Of a DNA stretch of 64,000 bases, positions 43,791 to 55,070 are shown in pieces. The translations under genes and the position numbers were made by a program. The notes beneath the pieces were generated by a model. The model searched no databases, was not told where the DNA came from, and saw only the letters and a list, made by a program, of their open reading frames with translations. The stretch is taken from assembly GCA_949128115.1 (NCBI GenBank), contig OX421963.1:39663979-39727978 (forward strand), read 5' to 3'. This DNA comes from Anaspis maculata (taxonomy: Eukaryota > Arthropoda > Insecta > Coleoptera > Scraptiidae). Within the stretch, counting starts at the first letter, position 1; every line of letters starts with the position of its first letter.

Positions 43791-44069
43791 CAATGTTTTC
43801 ATGTCGGCAGCGCATATTGAAGATTGAATGTTTTTGGGCTTACGTTTATAAGTGGCAACTATGTATTATTCATAAAATGAGAACACCAGAGCATTGGGTC
43901 TGGGAGAAATTGCAATATCATGTTATTTCAAGTTTATCGGGGGCGGTTTTCTTTATGTTGGCGGCACAATATAGACATTCAATATAGCCTAGCCCAGCTT
44001 TGGGAGTAGCAGCTATGTAACAGCAAAAAAATCAGGAAGCTAGGGCGTCTAGTTTGCAAGGAGTTCGAG

Positions 44070-44094
44070 GAACGGACGGACGGACGGACGGACA
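44070..44094. repeat. (GGAC)n microsatellite
   Basis: CGGACGGACGGACGGACGGA followed by CAAAGCGG, a motif also found beside the tracts at 49190 and 51462. Confidence 0.85.
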
Positions 44095-44099
44095 AAGCG

Positions 44100-45330
44100 G
44101 TTATGCAACAGCGATTTTCATCAAGATGGAAAATACGCTGATAAAAATTATGCTGGATAACATGAGAGCTATTTAAGCGGTAGGTTTATGTCTTGATTTC
44201 GTATTATATATTGCACAATGTGAAACTTATACAGTTTCACCCCAGGTTTCACATTTTCATTAAGGCAAACATTTACTCCAGAAAGAAAGACAAAGCTTTT
44301 AGAAAGCATTATTCTGAGAACGACCGCATAATAGTCCTCGTAGCCACTATAGTCAAGTCTGGATCAAGTGGCAGTTGCTTTCCAATAGAGTAGATCCCGT
44401 CATGTACAGCTTGCTGAAGCTGACAACAGCGGTGTGCTTTTTCTCCTGTGTTTTCAAGGACTAAGCAAGGGTGCGAAGGTATATTATATTATCAACGTAA
44501 TCAAAATGGCCCACCCTCGGCCTATAAAGTCTTAGGTACAAGCAGCAGTCTGAGTCTGCGACGCTCACCCTCATCTCTGGTCGCAGACTAAACAACCACA
44601 CCAAAGGGACGGTTCCTGTCCAGAAGTTTCCAATAGCTTGATATCCCCATCAGACCTACCCGACCTTTATAACGACAAAAACTTTGGGATTGATATCTCT
44701 TATTGACACCGCATACGTTTTTCTTTTCAAACCTCAATCAGGACAGGATGGGGTGCGTACGAAAAGCGATGTTTGTGAAATGTAGCAAGTTTTGTTATTT
44801 TCAGCTTTACAAATTCAGATTACGTGAAGATATTCGACAAGTAAGTAGTTTGCATTCACTATTATTATGGGCCGGGTTGCCCCTGCTCCCCTGCACTAAA
44901 CCACTAATGGTGGCTTTACATTGAGCATCAAGTGCTTCAGCTTTTTTAGCTGACTGAGCTCTTATTGGTCACATGTTGGTCATTGACAGCAACGAAGGCG
45001 TCAGTTCCAATTAGAACTCTGCAGTTAAAAAAGATGCAGCATTTGATGCTCAATATGAGGCTACCACTGTGGGCTACCATGAGTTTATTGTGCCCCACCA
45101 GCCGGACTCACCGAGACGCAAGTGGTGCCTGGATGTCTAATGGTATCCGTATTTGACCCCCGAACGCAGGTGCGGATTCAGGCTTTTCGCCGGTACGTTC
45201 CTGATTTTGTCAGCCTCCCTGACTGCGCTTTCGGTTTTCCTCTATGCACATTGCCGCGATGCCGGTTGCAGGCATATTATACTCGGGGGATTTGTCCAGT
45301 ACCACCCGAGAAGGAGGTTCAGCCGGTTTA
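44100..45330. other. Unassigned DNA with a small hairpin and inverted pair
   Basis: AGTCTGCGAC (44553-44562) and GTCGCAGACT (44580-44589) form a perfect 10-bp stem. TTGAGCATCAAGTG near 44920 and CATTTGATGCTCAA near 45040 are inverted. No gene recognised. Confidence 0.45.
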
Positions 45331-47367
45331 CCGGCCTATTCTGTATCGCATAACATGCCCGTTCGCAAACATTTTTCGTTGCAGAACGTGAATGACTATT
45401 CTGTAAATCGAAATCGTTGAGGAATGTTCGTTAGAGTAACATATTTGCCGTTTACCAACGTAATTTTCGTTGCTGAACGATATTGTCAATTCTATATGCC
45501 AAACGATCAAGTTACGAGCGTAACATGTCACCGTACTATTCATGTTCCCAAGCGGGAAGTTTACACCATCTGTTATGCATGTTATGGCATTTGTTGATTG
45601 GCAGTATTATGTGAAAAATGAATGCCAATGTTTCAAATCAAATTTTTGAAAAAGTGGAAAGAAGGTACAGGATGCTTACGAATAAATTATACCTTCCCCC
45701 CCTGGAGACCTCCCAAAAAACATAATTTGAAAAATGGAAAACGATCCTTATACGATTTTTTCCGTAGGTTTCGAATCTGTCCACAAAAATTTTCTGTGGT
45801 AGATATGTCGCTCACAGGGTGCATTATCGAAAATTTTTCTCAAATTGGACACCTTGTAGTTTGATATGGGAATCGATTTCGCTTTTCATCCTGATTATGA
45901 AAGCGAGTCCTGAAGTGATCGAGCTAGTGTTTGGCGGTAGTCATCTCGGAAAGTTTCAAATTTGAAAAGAAAGAACTTTTTGTTAGTGAAAAAGTAAACA
46001 CAATGATTTTTGCCCTTGTCTGTAGCTTCTGTGGTACTATTTTTTCGTCGAGGGTGGCCTATGGGGGGCGGCGGCGGTTGAAACTTTTTTCAGTAATAGT
46101 AAAGAAGTAGGAAACACGATGATTTTTGTCACGTGTCTGTAACTTCTGAGGTTCTCGGTTTGGGGGGTGGTGGCGGCTGAAGCTATTGTTCTTGCGATGT
46201 CGAATAGACAGGAAACACCATCGTTTTTGTCCGGTTTCTGTAACTTTTTTTTAATTCTGTTTCTTTTTCGTCGGAGGCGGCGTATGGGGGCGGCGACTCC
46301 AACTATTCTTCTTGTGATGTCGAATAGACCGGGAACACAAGGGTTTTTCTCCTGTGGCTGTAACTACTTTGTTTCTGTTTTTTTGTCGGGGGTGGCGTGT
46401 GGGGACGGCGTCGGTTTGAACTATTTTTCCTGTAATGGCAAAGAAACAGGACACATGATGATTTTTGTTACGTGTCTGTAATTTCTTAGGTTCTGTTTTT
46501 TCATGTGGGGCGGCGTATGGGCGGCGGCGGCGGCTGAAACTATTTTTTCAGTAATGGTGAAGGGTAGGAAACACGAAGTTTTTTTCACGTGTCTGTAACT
46601 TCTGAGGTTCTGTTTTTTCGTCGGTGGCGGCGTTTGGGGTGTGGTGGCGGCAGGAACTATTTTTCCTGCGATGTCGAATGGGCAGGAAACGCAATAGTGT
46701 TTGTCCGATGTCTGTAACTTTTTCGGTTCTGTTTCATTTTCGTGTGGGGCAGCGTATGGGGGCGGCGGCTCAAACTATTGTGATGTCGAATGGGCCGGGA
46801 ACACCCCATTCTTTTCCTTGGCTGTAACTTCTTTGATTCTGTTATTTTTGTCGGGGGCGGCGTGTGAGGACGGCGTGTGGGGACGGCGAACCTAAACTTT
46901 TGAAAAAAAAGATGCTTCGATATTTCTTAAAATTTCAACAATTTTTCCACAGGTGCTTTCATTGAGTAACCTATCAAGTGTGATGTATTTTTATAATCAG
47001 GATAAAAACGGAATCGATTCCCATAATAAAATACAGGTGTCCAATTTGAGAAAAATGTTCGATGTTTCACCCTGTAAGCCATAACCACAGAAAATTTTAG
47101 TAGACAGATTCGAAATCCATGGAAAAAATCACGTTTCCCGGTCAATTTTGAGCTAACAGCTGACAGGCTAGCTGAACGCTGATTGGTCAGAATGGTTATA
47201 CTATCCAAAGAGTAGCACAAAGTTTTCGTTACGGACTTGCTACAGTCGAGCTCTCAACAGATTTGTTACAGAATAGACATGGGACGTGTTTCTGTTAGAG
47301 GAATCGTTGAGGAACATATCGTTTCGTAACATATCGTTAGCGGACATGAAAATAAAGAATAGGCCGG
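45331..47367. mobile_element. 2.04-kb DNA transposon, CCGGCCTATTCT ends, TTA target duplication
   Basis: CCGGCCTATTCT at the left and AGAATAGGCCGG at the right are perfect inverted 12-mers, with TTA directly outside both. Longer diverged similarity continues inward (CGTTGAGGAA blocks). A second inverted pair (about 45640-45900 and 46920-47150) contains GGTTTCGAATCTGTC-type and ATCCTGATTATGAAAG words. The centre is a minisatellite. No transposase is seen, so it is non-autonomous. Confidence 0.8.
46018..46895. repeat. Minisatellite of about 115 bp, about eight units, GGCGGCG-rich
   Basis: Units start near TCTGTAACTTCTGAGGTTCTG at about 46019, 46135, 46226, 46351, 46474, 46591, 46710 and 46823. 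Each carries a TTTTCGTCGG-type T-run, a GGCGGCGTATGGGGGCGGCG block and a GATGTCGAATGGGCAGGAAA-like block. It is located at the centre of the TTA-flanked transposon. Confidence 0.85.
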
Positions 47368-47763
47368 TTAGAGTCAGATGAGACTCGCCAGTGGCTCGCC
47401 CACCGGCACTACCTACCGACGGTCTCCCATCCAACTTTTAGCCGCGCTGAGCGTTGCTGCAATCGAGTTATCACCCGACACGGGCTGTGTACTGGCACGC
47501 TATTATTCCCTCCTCAAGTAGTTTATTTCAGTCTTCATGCTTCTGACGAATTCACCCCGGGTTACACCAAAAAATTTAATTATGAAATAAACCACGCACA
47601 AATCAATACGTCGCGTCGTTCCAAAAAATTTTGCCCTTTTACAATTTGACGTAAATTTGGGTTACTACAATGAATTTGTATTCTGTTTGGAGTGTGCGTT
47701 GACTTGATTCTTTGGCTATCATTCCGTCGTTTTGCAAGACACTAGATGATCACATAAATTTTG

Positions 47764-49450
47764 TACAGGGTGTTCAATAAGACCGTGCAAAATTTCCGAA
47801 TCGTCAAGAAGCTCCCGTTCGGAAGAGAATTTTTTTCTCTAGAATTTTCGCCACAAAGAAGCCGAGGTAGGCCTTGAAGTACAGAATGGTGTTTGAATTC
47901 CCTGCTTATCTTCTTGCAGGGTGAGCACAAAGAAATCATCTTTTTGATTTTGCGCGGATAACTTTTTTCGTCGTTGACCAGTTTTAAAAATTTGCGGCTC
48001 ATATTGAAGCTAAAACTTTAGGTAAAAAGACCTAAGGATCAGAATTGACTCGAAACAAACATTCAGAATCGAGTGTTCAATAAAAGTTGGCCCAAATCTT
48101 GAACGCCGTCTACATCTCGTTTGGGAGAAAGATTAGCTGAAAGTCACTTTTCTCTCAAAGAAATCATTTATTCTGAATACATTGAGGCTTTTCTAGCTTG
48201 TCCAAGCCAAAAATTGTAGGTGAAGGAATCCAATTACAACTGCATGTTCAAGACGGAGAAACAGCCCCTTGATCAGCTGAAATTGGTCGTAACCGACTAC
48301 AAAAATCGAAACAATGAGTATTGGACAAACCAGTTTAGGTAATTCATTGTTTTTATTTTCGTAGTCTTGGTTACGACCAATTTCAGGTGAACAAGGAACC
48401 GTTTCTCCTCCTTGAACATGCAGTTGTAAATAAATTCCTTCACCTACACAATTCTTGGCTGGGACAAGAACAACAGACCCTAATGTATTCAGAAAAAATG
48501 ATTTATTTGAAAGAAACGTGGCTATTAGCAAATCCTTCTCCTGAACGGGCTGTCGACGGCGTTTGAAATTTGGGCCACATTTCATTGAACCCTTGACTCT
48601 AAATGTTTGTCTTGAGTCAGTTCTGATCCTCAGGTCTTTTTACCCATAGTTTTAACTTCAATATGAACCGCAAATTTCCAAAATCGGTCAACGAGGAAAA
48701 ATGTTATTCATGCAAAACCAACAAGGCTATGAGCTACCCATTCGAGTTGAAATATTTTCTGTATTGAATTCCGTTTTGTTTGGAGGAAAGGATATCAAGC
48801 ACCAGCAAGCGACGAATAAATCATTTGCGGCCGAGCCGTAGTTTCGGAGTCATTTTCAAAAATTAATAACTACTAATCGGCACCTCGCACCGATGTGAAA
48901 TTTTCATTAAAATTAAGTTCAAATCATCCTCTAAGTATAACTCCGCATATGTATTATGGTAAAATGATAAGATCGGGTACTTCCTCGCATGTGATAACTT
49001 TCGAGATCAGGCCGGCTTCTGAAATGCAGCATTCAACGGCGATGCCGCGTCACACTAAATTGTTATTATTGTCATTGTTTATTATTATTTCGTCGAGATT
49101 TTTCTTGGTTCGGGATACAAGGTCATGAGCTACCCAATGGAGTAAAATTTTTTCGCAAAAACCTTTTCGTCTAGGACTAGATGCTGTGACGGACGGACGG
49201 ACGGACGGACGGACGGACGGACAAAGCGAGGACAAAAGCGCCTTCCCGTTTGGAGAAGTGCGCTAAAAAGATGATTTTTTGTGCTCACCCTGTAAATAAA
49301 GGAGATAAGCAGAGAATTCAAACACCATCCTGTACTTTAAGGCCTACCTCGTCTTCTTTGTGGTAAAAATTCAAGAGAAAAAATCTTTTTTTCGAACGGG
49401 AGCTTCTTGACGATCCAGAAATTATGCACTGTCTTATTGAACACCCTGTA
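47764..49450. mobile_element. Foldback element with TACAGGGTGTTCAATAAGAC ends, itself interrupted
   Basis: The left arm (47764-48310) is inverted at 48345-48717 and 49264-49450. The outermost sequences are TACAGGGTGTTCAATAAGAC and GTCTTATTGAACACCCTGTA, the mariner-type MITE style. The right arm is split by a 0.55-kb repeat (about 48718-49263) flanked by AAAA. Only shadow frames of the palindrome are present. Confidence 0.85.
48718..49263. mobile_element. 0.55-kb interspersed repeat with (GGAC)n, copy 1
   Basis: Inserted in the right arm of the foldback element. It contains GCGGCCGAGCCGTAGTTTCG, a TTATTATT tract, CAAGGTCATGAGCTACCCAA and an ACGGACGG run, and ends AGAAGTGCGCTAAAA. A near-identical direct copy is at 51001-51533 and a diverged inverse copy at about 34780-35160. 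Confidence 0.8.
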
Positions 49451-49669
49451 CTAAATTTATGGATTGTTGAATAAAAGATAATAGGTGAAACTGGCCCGTC
49501 GAGACAATCAAAATTTCCTTTAGGGGCAGATGTAGAGGTCTGGTTCTTAAGCGGTATTTTAGTCTATACACAACAAGCGAATATGCCTCATGGGCATGAG
49601 GCTCAGTAGCGCACTTCCTTTTTGGAGGATTAGTGAACGCAAGATGTTAAGTGATTAGGGTTCTACCGT

Positions 49670-50300
49670 CTTGGGCAAAAAATTCCACTATGGCGGCCAA
49701 AATATCGACAGAATCATGAAATTCGGCTTGAAAATCAAAATGATCGTACTAGACAAGGGTAAGCTCCAAGTTTCATGAAAATCGTTCCACTAACAACAGA
49801 TTTCAATATGGCGGCCAAGATGGCGGCAGAATTATGAAACTCAGCTTGAAAATAGGAATGATCGTACGAGACAAGCGTAACTCTCAAGTTTCATGAAAAT
49901 CCTTCCACTTATAAGAGATTTCAATATGGCGGCCAAGATGGTGGGGCAATCATGAAATTTGGCTTGAAAATAAGAATGATCGTACTAGACAAGGGTAAGT
50001 TTCAAGTTTCATGACAATCGTTCCACTAATAAGAAATTTCAATATGGCAGCCAAGATGGCGGCCGAATTATGAAAGCCAACCTGCCTATTTGGTCCTTGA
50101 GGACCTAAGCTATCCACCGTATAAAGTTCAATCTTCAAGGGCTGTAGCTTTATTTCCCGAGGAGAAGTTCAACTTCATCGAAGTGCACAGGGGATCTCTG
50201 TTTTTTGAGAATAATGATAACGATGTATGGATAACAAAAATAGTGCCCATTGGCCACCCTTGGGGACATCAGCTATTAATCGGGAAAAAGTTCCAAGACT
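49670..50300. repeat. GGCGGC-type dispersed tandem repeat, copy 3
   Basis: About four units of roughly 110 bp with AATATGGCGGCCAAGATGGC are followed by GAGGACCTAAGCTATCCACC and GCCCATTGGCCACCCTTGGGG. Same family as 10505-11596 and 42290-42660. Confidence 0.85.
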
Positions 50301-50352
50301 CTTGTTTCAATTCTCGAGAAGATGTACAGCGTCTTAATTTCTGCACGGACTC

Positions 50353-50353
50353 G

Positions 50354-50398
<45 letters not shown>
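50353..50398. repeat. (CAGA)n microsatellite
   Basis: A run of AGACAGAC for about 45 bases at the end of the preceding repeat. Confidence 0.9.
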
Positions 50399-50400
<2 letters not shown>

Positions 50401-50689
50401 CGGCCACATTAGCGTCATTCTGTTACTTATATAAAAAAATGTTCTCCAACTGATTTCGACCTCCTGAACACGAATATCGGGTTCACTTTTGAATTGGAAT
50501 ATTTCTTTTTTATCGAAAAACCGAAAAAATGGTAGCCTTGTCACATGATTTTTAGTGATACCTACCTACTTTTTCTTTTGTTATTGAGCGAACATGTTTC
50601 GTAATTTGAGTGCCATTATCCTTCAGGTACCTAGTATTGGCTATTTCAAAATGTTCAATTACTATTTCGGCACGTCTGATTTTAAATTT

Positions 50690-51533
50690 GTAGGGTCGTG
50701 TAATATGCGCCGAGCCGTGGCTTTGCGGTCGTTTTCAAAAATGGATAACAATTGACCCGACGGTCGGATCGAAGTGGGGTTTTTGTCAAAAGAAAGTTCA
50801 AATTGTTCTCTAAATATAATGCCGTACATACAGTGATGTATTTCATTAAGAAATTGTAGTTGCCTGCATATCGCAACTTTCTACATCTTACCGCGAATGC
50901 CAGCACTTGATCGGCGAAGCCGCCCTACACCAAAATGTTATTATTGTAATTGTTCATGATTGATTCGGCAAAATTTTTCTTGATTCGCGTTCCAAGTCCA
51001 TGAGCTACTCATTCGAGTTGAAATAGTTTCTGTATTGAATTTCGTTTTGTTCGGAGGAAAGGATATCAAGCACCAGCAAGCAACGAATAAATCATTTGCG
51101 GCCGAGCCGTAGTTTCGGAGTCATTTTCAAAAATTAATAACTATTGGCCTGCACCCCGCACCGATGTGAAATTTTCATTAAAATGAAGTTCAAATCATCC
51201 TCTAAATATAACTCCGCATATGTATTATGGTAAAATGATAAGATCGGGTACTTCCTCGCATGTGATAACTTTCGAGATCAGGCCGGCTTCTGAAATGCAG
51301 CATTCAACGGCGATGCCGCGTCACACTAAATTGTTATTATTGCCATTGTTTATTATTATTTCGTCAAGATTTTTCTTGGTTCGGGATACAAGGTCATGAG
51401 CTACCCAATGGAGTAAAAATTTTTCGCAAAAACCTTTTCGTCTAGGACTAGATGCTGTGACGGACGGACGGACGGACGGACGGACAAAGCGAGGGCAAAA
51501 GCGCCTTCCCGTTTGGAGAAGTGCGCTAAAAAT
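50690..51533. repeat. (GGAC)n repeat family, diverged unit plus copy 2
   Basis: 50690-51000 is a diverged unit (GCGCCGAGCCGTGGCTTTGCG) and 51001-51533 is near-identical to 48718-49263, giving a tandem pair with a spacing of about 390 bp. It ends in an ACGGACGG run and AGAAGTGCGCTAAAAATAG. Confidence 0.8.
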
Positions 51534-52245
51534 AGCGTGAAACTTGGAGTAACGTAATCTTATTTGACATACATAATATTCTTTATCTACAAGCGTTAAA
51601 TAATACCCGTCACTTTTAGCACGTTGTCATGGGCGACGTGAAAAAATGATGATTCTGCGCATTCCTGTCATATTTTCAATAAATTCTGACATTTACCGAA
51701 CATTTCAAAGACCATTGTAGATAAAATCCTGTACGATACACGCGTTGAAAGTGTCTTATTTTGTTCGCGGGGTTGCTCTACTCGCTAATGCTCGTTTTGC
51801 AAGCGTCCCCGCTCACAAAATAATACCTGTCACTTTTAACACTCGTATCGTAAATAGCTATTATACCATTCTGAGACGATTAGTCTCCCGGGCCATGAAA
51901 ATTTTTCAACAGGGGGCATTTTAGGGGGGGTCAAAGTTTTGCCCTAAAATATCCAATAAATGATTTATTTCGACCCTGATTTAATTCCTGGACATCAAAT
52001 GTGATCATGTCAAGTCCTCTGAAGTTGATGATGTGTTTATTTGGAACGAAAAGTCCGAATAGAGGGGTTGAGGGAGAATTTTTCTTGAAAAGTGTCAAAA
52101 ATTCTATGCATTCCCTTTTCGACCAATGGGGTACTTGCCTAATTTTTTTTTATTGGCTCAATCGATAGTATGGTTGAAAATAATGTACCCGTATTTTTTC
52201 TTCTTCCTAAATTCCCAAAATTGCGGCCGCAATGCGTGTTTTAAA

Positions 52246-52273
52246 AATATATTTGTGACGTCACAAATATATT
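52246..52273. promoter_or_regulatory. 28-bp perfect palindrome with a CRE core
   Basis: The dyad is centred between 52259 and 52260, with inner sequence ATTTGTGACGTCACAAAT. TGACGTCA is the consensus site for CREB/ATF-type bZIP proteins. It lies about 200 bp upstream of a plausible 5' splice donor. Function is inferred from the motif only. Confidence 0.5.
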
Positions 52274-52279
52274 AGATAT

Positions 52280-52800
52280 AGAACATAGAAGGGCTCTTTT
52301 TCCTCGTTGGGTTGGTAAAGATATAACGTCGTCAAGGTGCCGTTTTCAAACAACAAGATCTGAGTCTGACTGACAACGTCAAACCGCCGACCGTAATTTC
52401 TTCCTGGGCCCTTTTTTTGCCTTTGACTGCTTTGATCGAGGCTTTGATCTACGCGGTAAGTACCTACTCGTTTTGTTCATTTCTTGTTCAACCTAACTAG
52501 TCTCTTTCTTTAGTCTTCAGTGCTGTCCACCTAAAAGCCTTTCGCATGTTTGTCACCCGTGCTCTGACCTGGGTGACCCTCGGCTTCATTTCGGACATCA
52601 GTGTTCCTGCTCCCCACATTTTATTTGGAGATCCATCGCGTCCTCCCCACATGACTCTCTTGTACCTCTAAAGTATTACCTATACGGAATTGTATGCTAA
52701 TGATGAACCTATAAAAGCTCACTGTTCATTTTCAGCCTCTTATTCTGTGCTATTGGTGATCCTCCAGATTTTCCCCTGGAAATAAATTATATCGACTGAG
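52280..52800 (+). CDS. Possible small spliced transcription unit with a 41-codon frame
   Basis: GCGGTAAGTACC (donor at 52456) and TCTCTTTCTTTAG (acceptor after 52513) bound a 58-base intron-like segment. Exon 2 opens at ATG 52546 (MFVTRALTWVTLGFIS) and ends at TAA 52669-52671. AATAAA follows near 52783. The peptide has no recognised family; its N-terminal 16 residues are rather hydrophobic. It could be a noncoding RNA or an accidental arrangement in a transposon. Confidence 0.3.
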
Positions 52801-53344
52801 ACAGATAAAAGGTTTCTGGACTCAGTTTCTTCGAAACCTTGTTCGACTTTATTGTCTAAATGCTCACGGTAAAAGAATTCGATAGGAAACCGGTTTTGCG
52901 ATAGCATTTTAAAATGACAGTGTCACAGTGACATCCCTGACATTTTTGATTATTCAATTGTCACACAGTCAGACCAACCCCACTCAAAATCCCTGTCCTG
53001 GCGCGAAGCTTTTAGGAGGAGTTTTTCAAATTCGTTTTTTTCTGTAGAAAACGACGGGATTTTTGTTAAATTCTCAGTAGAGTCCCCTTATCACTTATAC
53101 TAGCAATCAAAAATATTTCCAGCTGAATCTATTCCATTGGCAAGTACCCCATTTTCGGGTGCTAATTGTGATTTCAACAAACAAAAAACGATGTGAAATG
53201 TTAAATCAAATTTGACAGGTGCAATGGGATTGTCGGGTCAATCAAAATTTTGATCAGAGTCAGATGTAGAGGTCTTCTTCGTGAAGCCGTATTTTGGTCG
53301 ATACACAAAAATAGCGTGGAAGTCGGAGTGACGCAACGTAATTT

Positions 53345-53640
53345 ATGGTCCAGTCAAATTAAGCAAAAATCGAGTCAAACCGGAAATAAATTCGAAAGGT
53401 GACAAAATTTGATGGATCGATGCAGAATTTAACGTAGAAAAACATACTGAAATTCCCGGAAATTCTAAGGCTTGGATTTTTTGACAAGGCTTGGACAAGA
53501 GATCAGGATGAAATTCATTACTTTGTGGTCAATATTCTCTGAGATACAGCGGCTGCAAAAACGTAGTGAAAATTACTCAAAATTATTTCCGGATTTTACG
53601 TAACAATTTGCATAGTGTCAGTTCAGGGGCTGTAACGTGG
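53345..53640. repeat. Direct repeat, copy 1
   Basis: CGGAAATAAATTCGAAAG through GTGTCAGTTCAGGGG, repeated in the same orientation at about 54710-55070. This copy lacks about 100 bases present in the second. Confidence 0.8.
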
Positions 53641-54212
53641 ACAGCAATGGGCGGATTTGAATGTGTTTCTTATGTCTGGAAAGCCAATTCAACATTTGGT
53701 ATCACATTTCTGTCTAGAAGTCGCTAACTTCAAAATGGTACTTTTCCTCGACCTTTGAAATCGATGGTTGATGTCCCAAAGAATCCCCAAGAATCAATGG
53801 TTTTTTTCTAACCATGTCATTCGCTTCATTTTGCAAGTAGGGCAAAATCATCCAGGGAATATATCAATGAAATGGTGAAAAACGGACCTTTAAATCAACA
53901 CTAGATGGGAATTTTAACTGGACCAATGATCAATGAGTCCATTGCACCTGTTGATATGAATTCAACATTGCAGATCGATTTTTGATCGATGAAATTGTAA
54001 GCGGCACCTTAAAATTGGTCTGAATAAGAGTGCAAGACATTTTTGACACTTTTCAAGAAATATTCCTCAATACCCCCCTGATGGTTTTTTTTTGTCTCAA
54101 ATAATCATATCTCCAACTCCAGAGGACCCGACGTTATCACATTCGACGTCCAGGAATTGAATCAATGTCGAAATAAATTTTTTACCGAACATTTTGGGAT
54201 CAAACTTTGACA

Positions 54213-54226
54213 CCCCCCCCCCCCCT
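54213..54226. repeat. Poly(C) run
   Basis: About 14 consecutive C bases at the edge of the right inverted repeat. Confidence 0.85.
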
Positions 54227-54709
54227 TCCCTAAATTCTCCCTTGCGGACTCGTACTGAACAAATTGCTTTGACATTTTTATATAAATTGTGCCACTCAGG
54301 GAGTGACTGTTTTCAGCTGCTTAATAGGTTGTCGTTCCATGTGCCGCGTATCTCTTCTAGATACCGGCCTACATTTCACTGCGTAAGGCCCAGCACCAAT
54401 ATTTTACTAAGATGTCCTATTTATTTCATGTGTTGTACATTTGACAGGTTGTCAGCTGATTGTGATATTAATTTTAACTCATTAACACATATTTTGAATT
54501 TGTTATAAGATTATCCCGTGATGTATTGTACTGTATAGCTCTGTGTTTAACTATTTATAAGTAGTGGTTGTGATTACCAACCTTCTGTACTTTCCTGTTT
54601 TGGGCGTTTCGTTTTGTCCGTTGGAAATTATAAAATCTTTATGGCTCTGCGTTTCAGTAACCTCAGAATGGCCTGAAAAATATATGTGCTAGTAGCCCAG
54701 TCAAAATAG

Positions 54710-55070
54710 GTTTTAACCGGAAATAAATTCGAAAGTTGACGTTTGGTGAATCGATGCAGAATTTAACGTAGAATAACATACTAAAATTCCCGAAAATTCC
54801 AAGGCTTGGTTTTTTTCTAGGACCTATACAATATCCTTGGAAATTTTCGATTTTTTCTGAATAACTTATAAACTATTACCTTTAGGACACAAAAACCATG
54901 GCAGTAAATGTAGCCCATTAAATTCCCAAGAGATCAGTACTAAACTCATTACTTTGTGGTCAATAGTCTTTGAGATACAGCGTCTGCAAAAACGCAGGAA
55001 AAATTCCTCAAAAATTATTTCCGGATTTCACGTAACAATTTGCATAGTGTCAGTTCAGGGGTGTAACGTG
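54710..55070. repeat. Direct repeat, copy 2
   Basis: Longer relative of 53345-53640, with extra sequence around TTTTCTGAATAACTTATAAAC. Confidence 0.8.

Larger units (their letters stand above)
51900..54240. repeat. Pair of diverged inverted repeats about 2.3 kb apart
   Basis: The left region (about 51905-52100, GGACATCAAATGTGATCATG, GAAAAGTGTCAAAAAT) matches the inverse of about 54045-54235 (ATCACATTCGACGTCCAGG, ATTTTTGACACTTTTCAAG). CAATGGGGTACTTGCC near 52125 also matches inverse DNA near 53140. They probably mark the ends of one element of unknown class. Confidence 0.6.

Noticed and set aside
49050..49321. Frames with repeated RPSVRPSV peptides
   Set aside because: Translation of the (GGAC)n microsatellite.
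50090..50434. 114-codon frame with repeated RQTD peptides
   Set aside because: It crosses a dispersed repeat end and the (CAGA)n microsatellite; no coding evidence.
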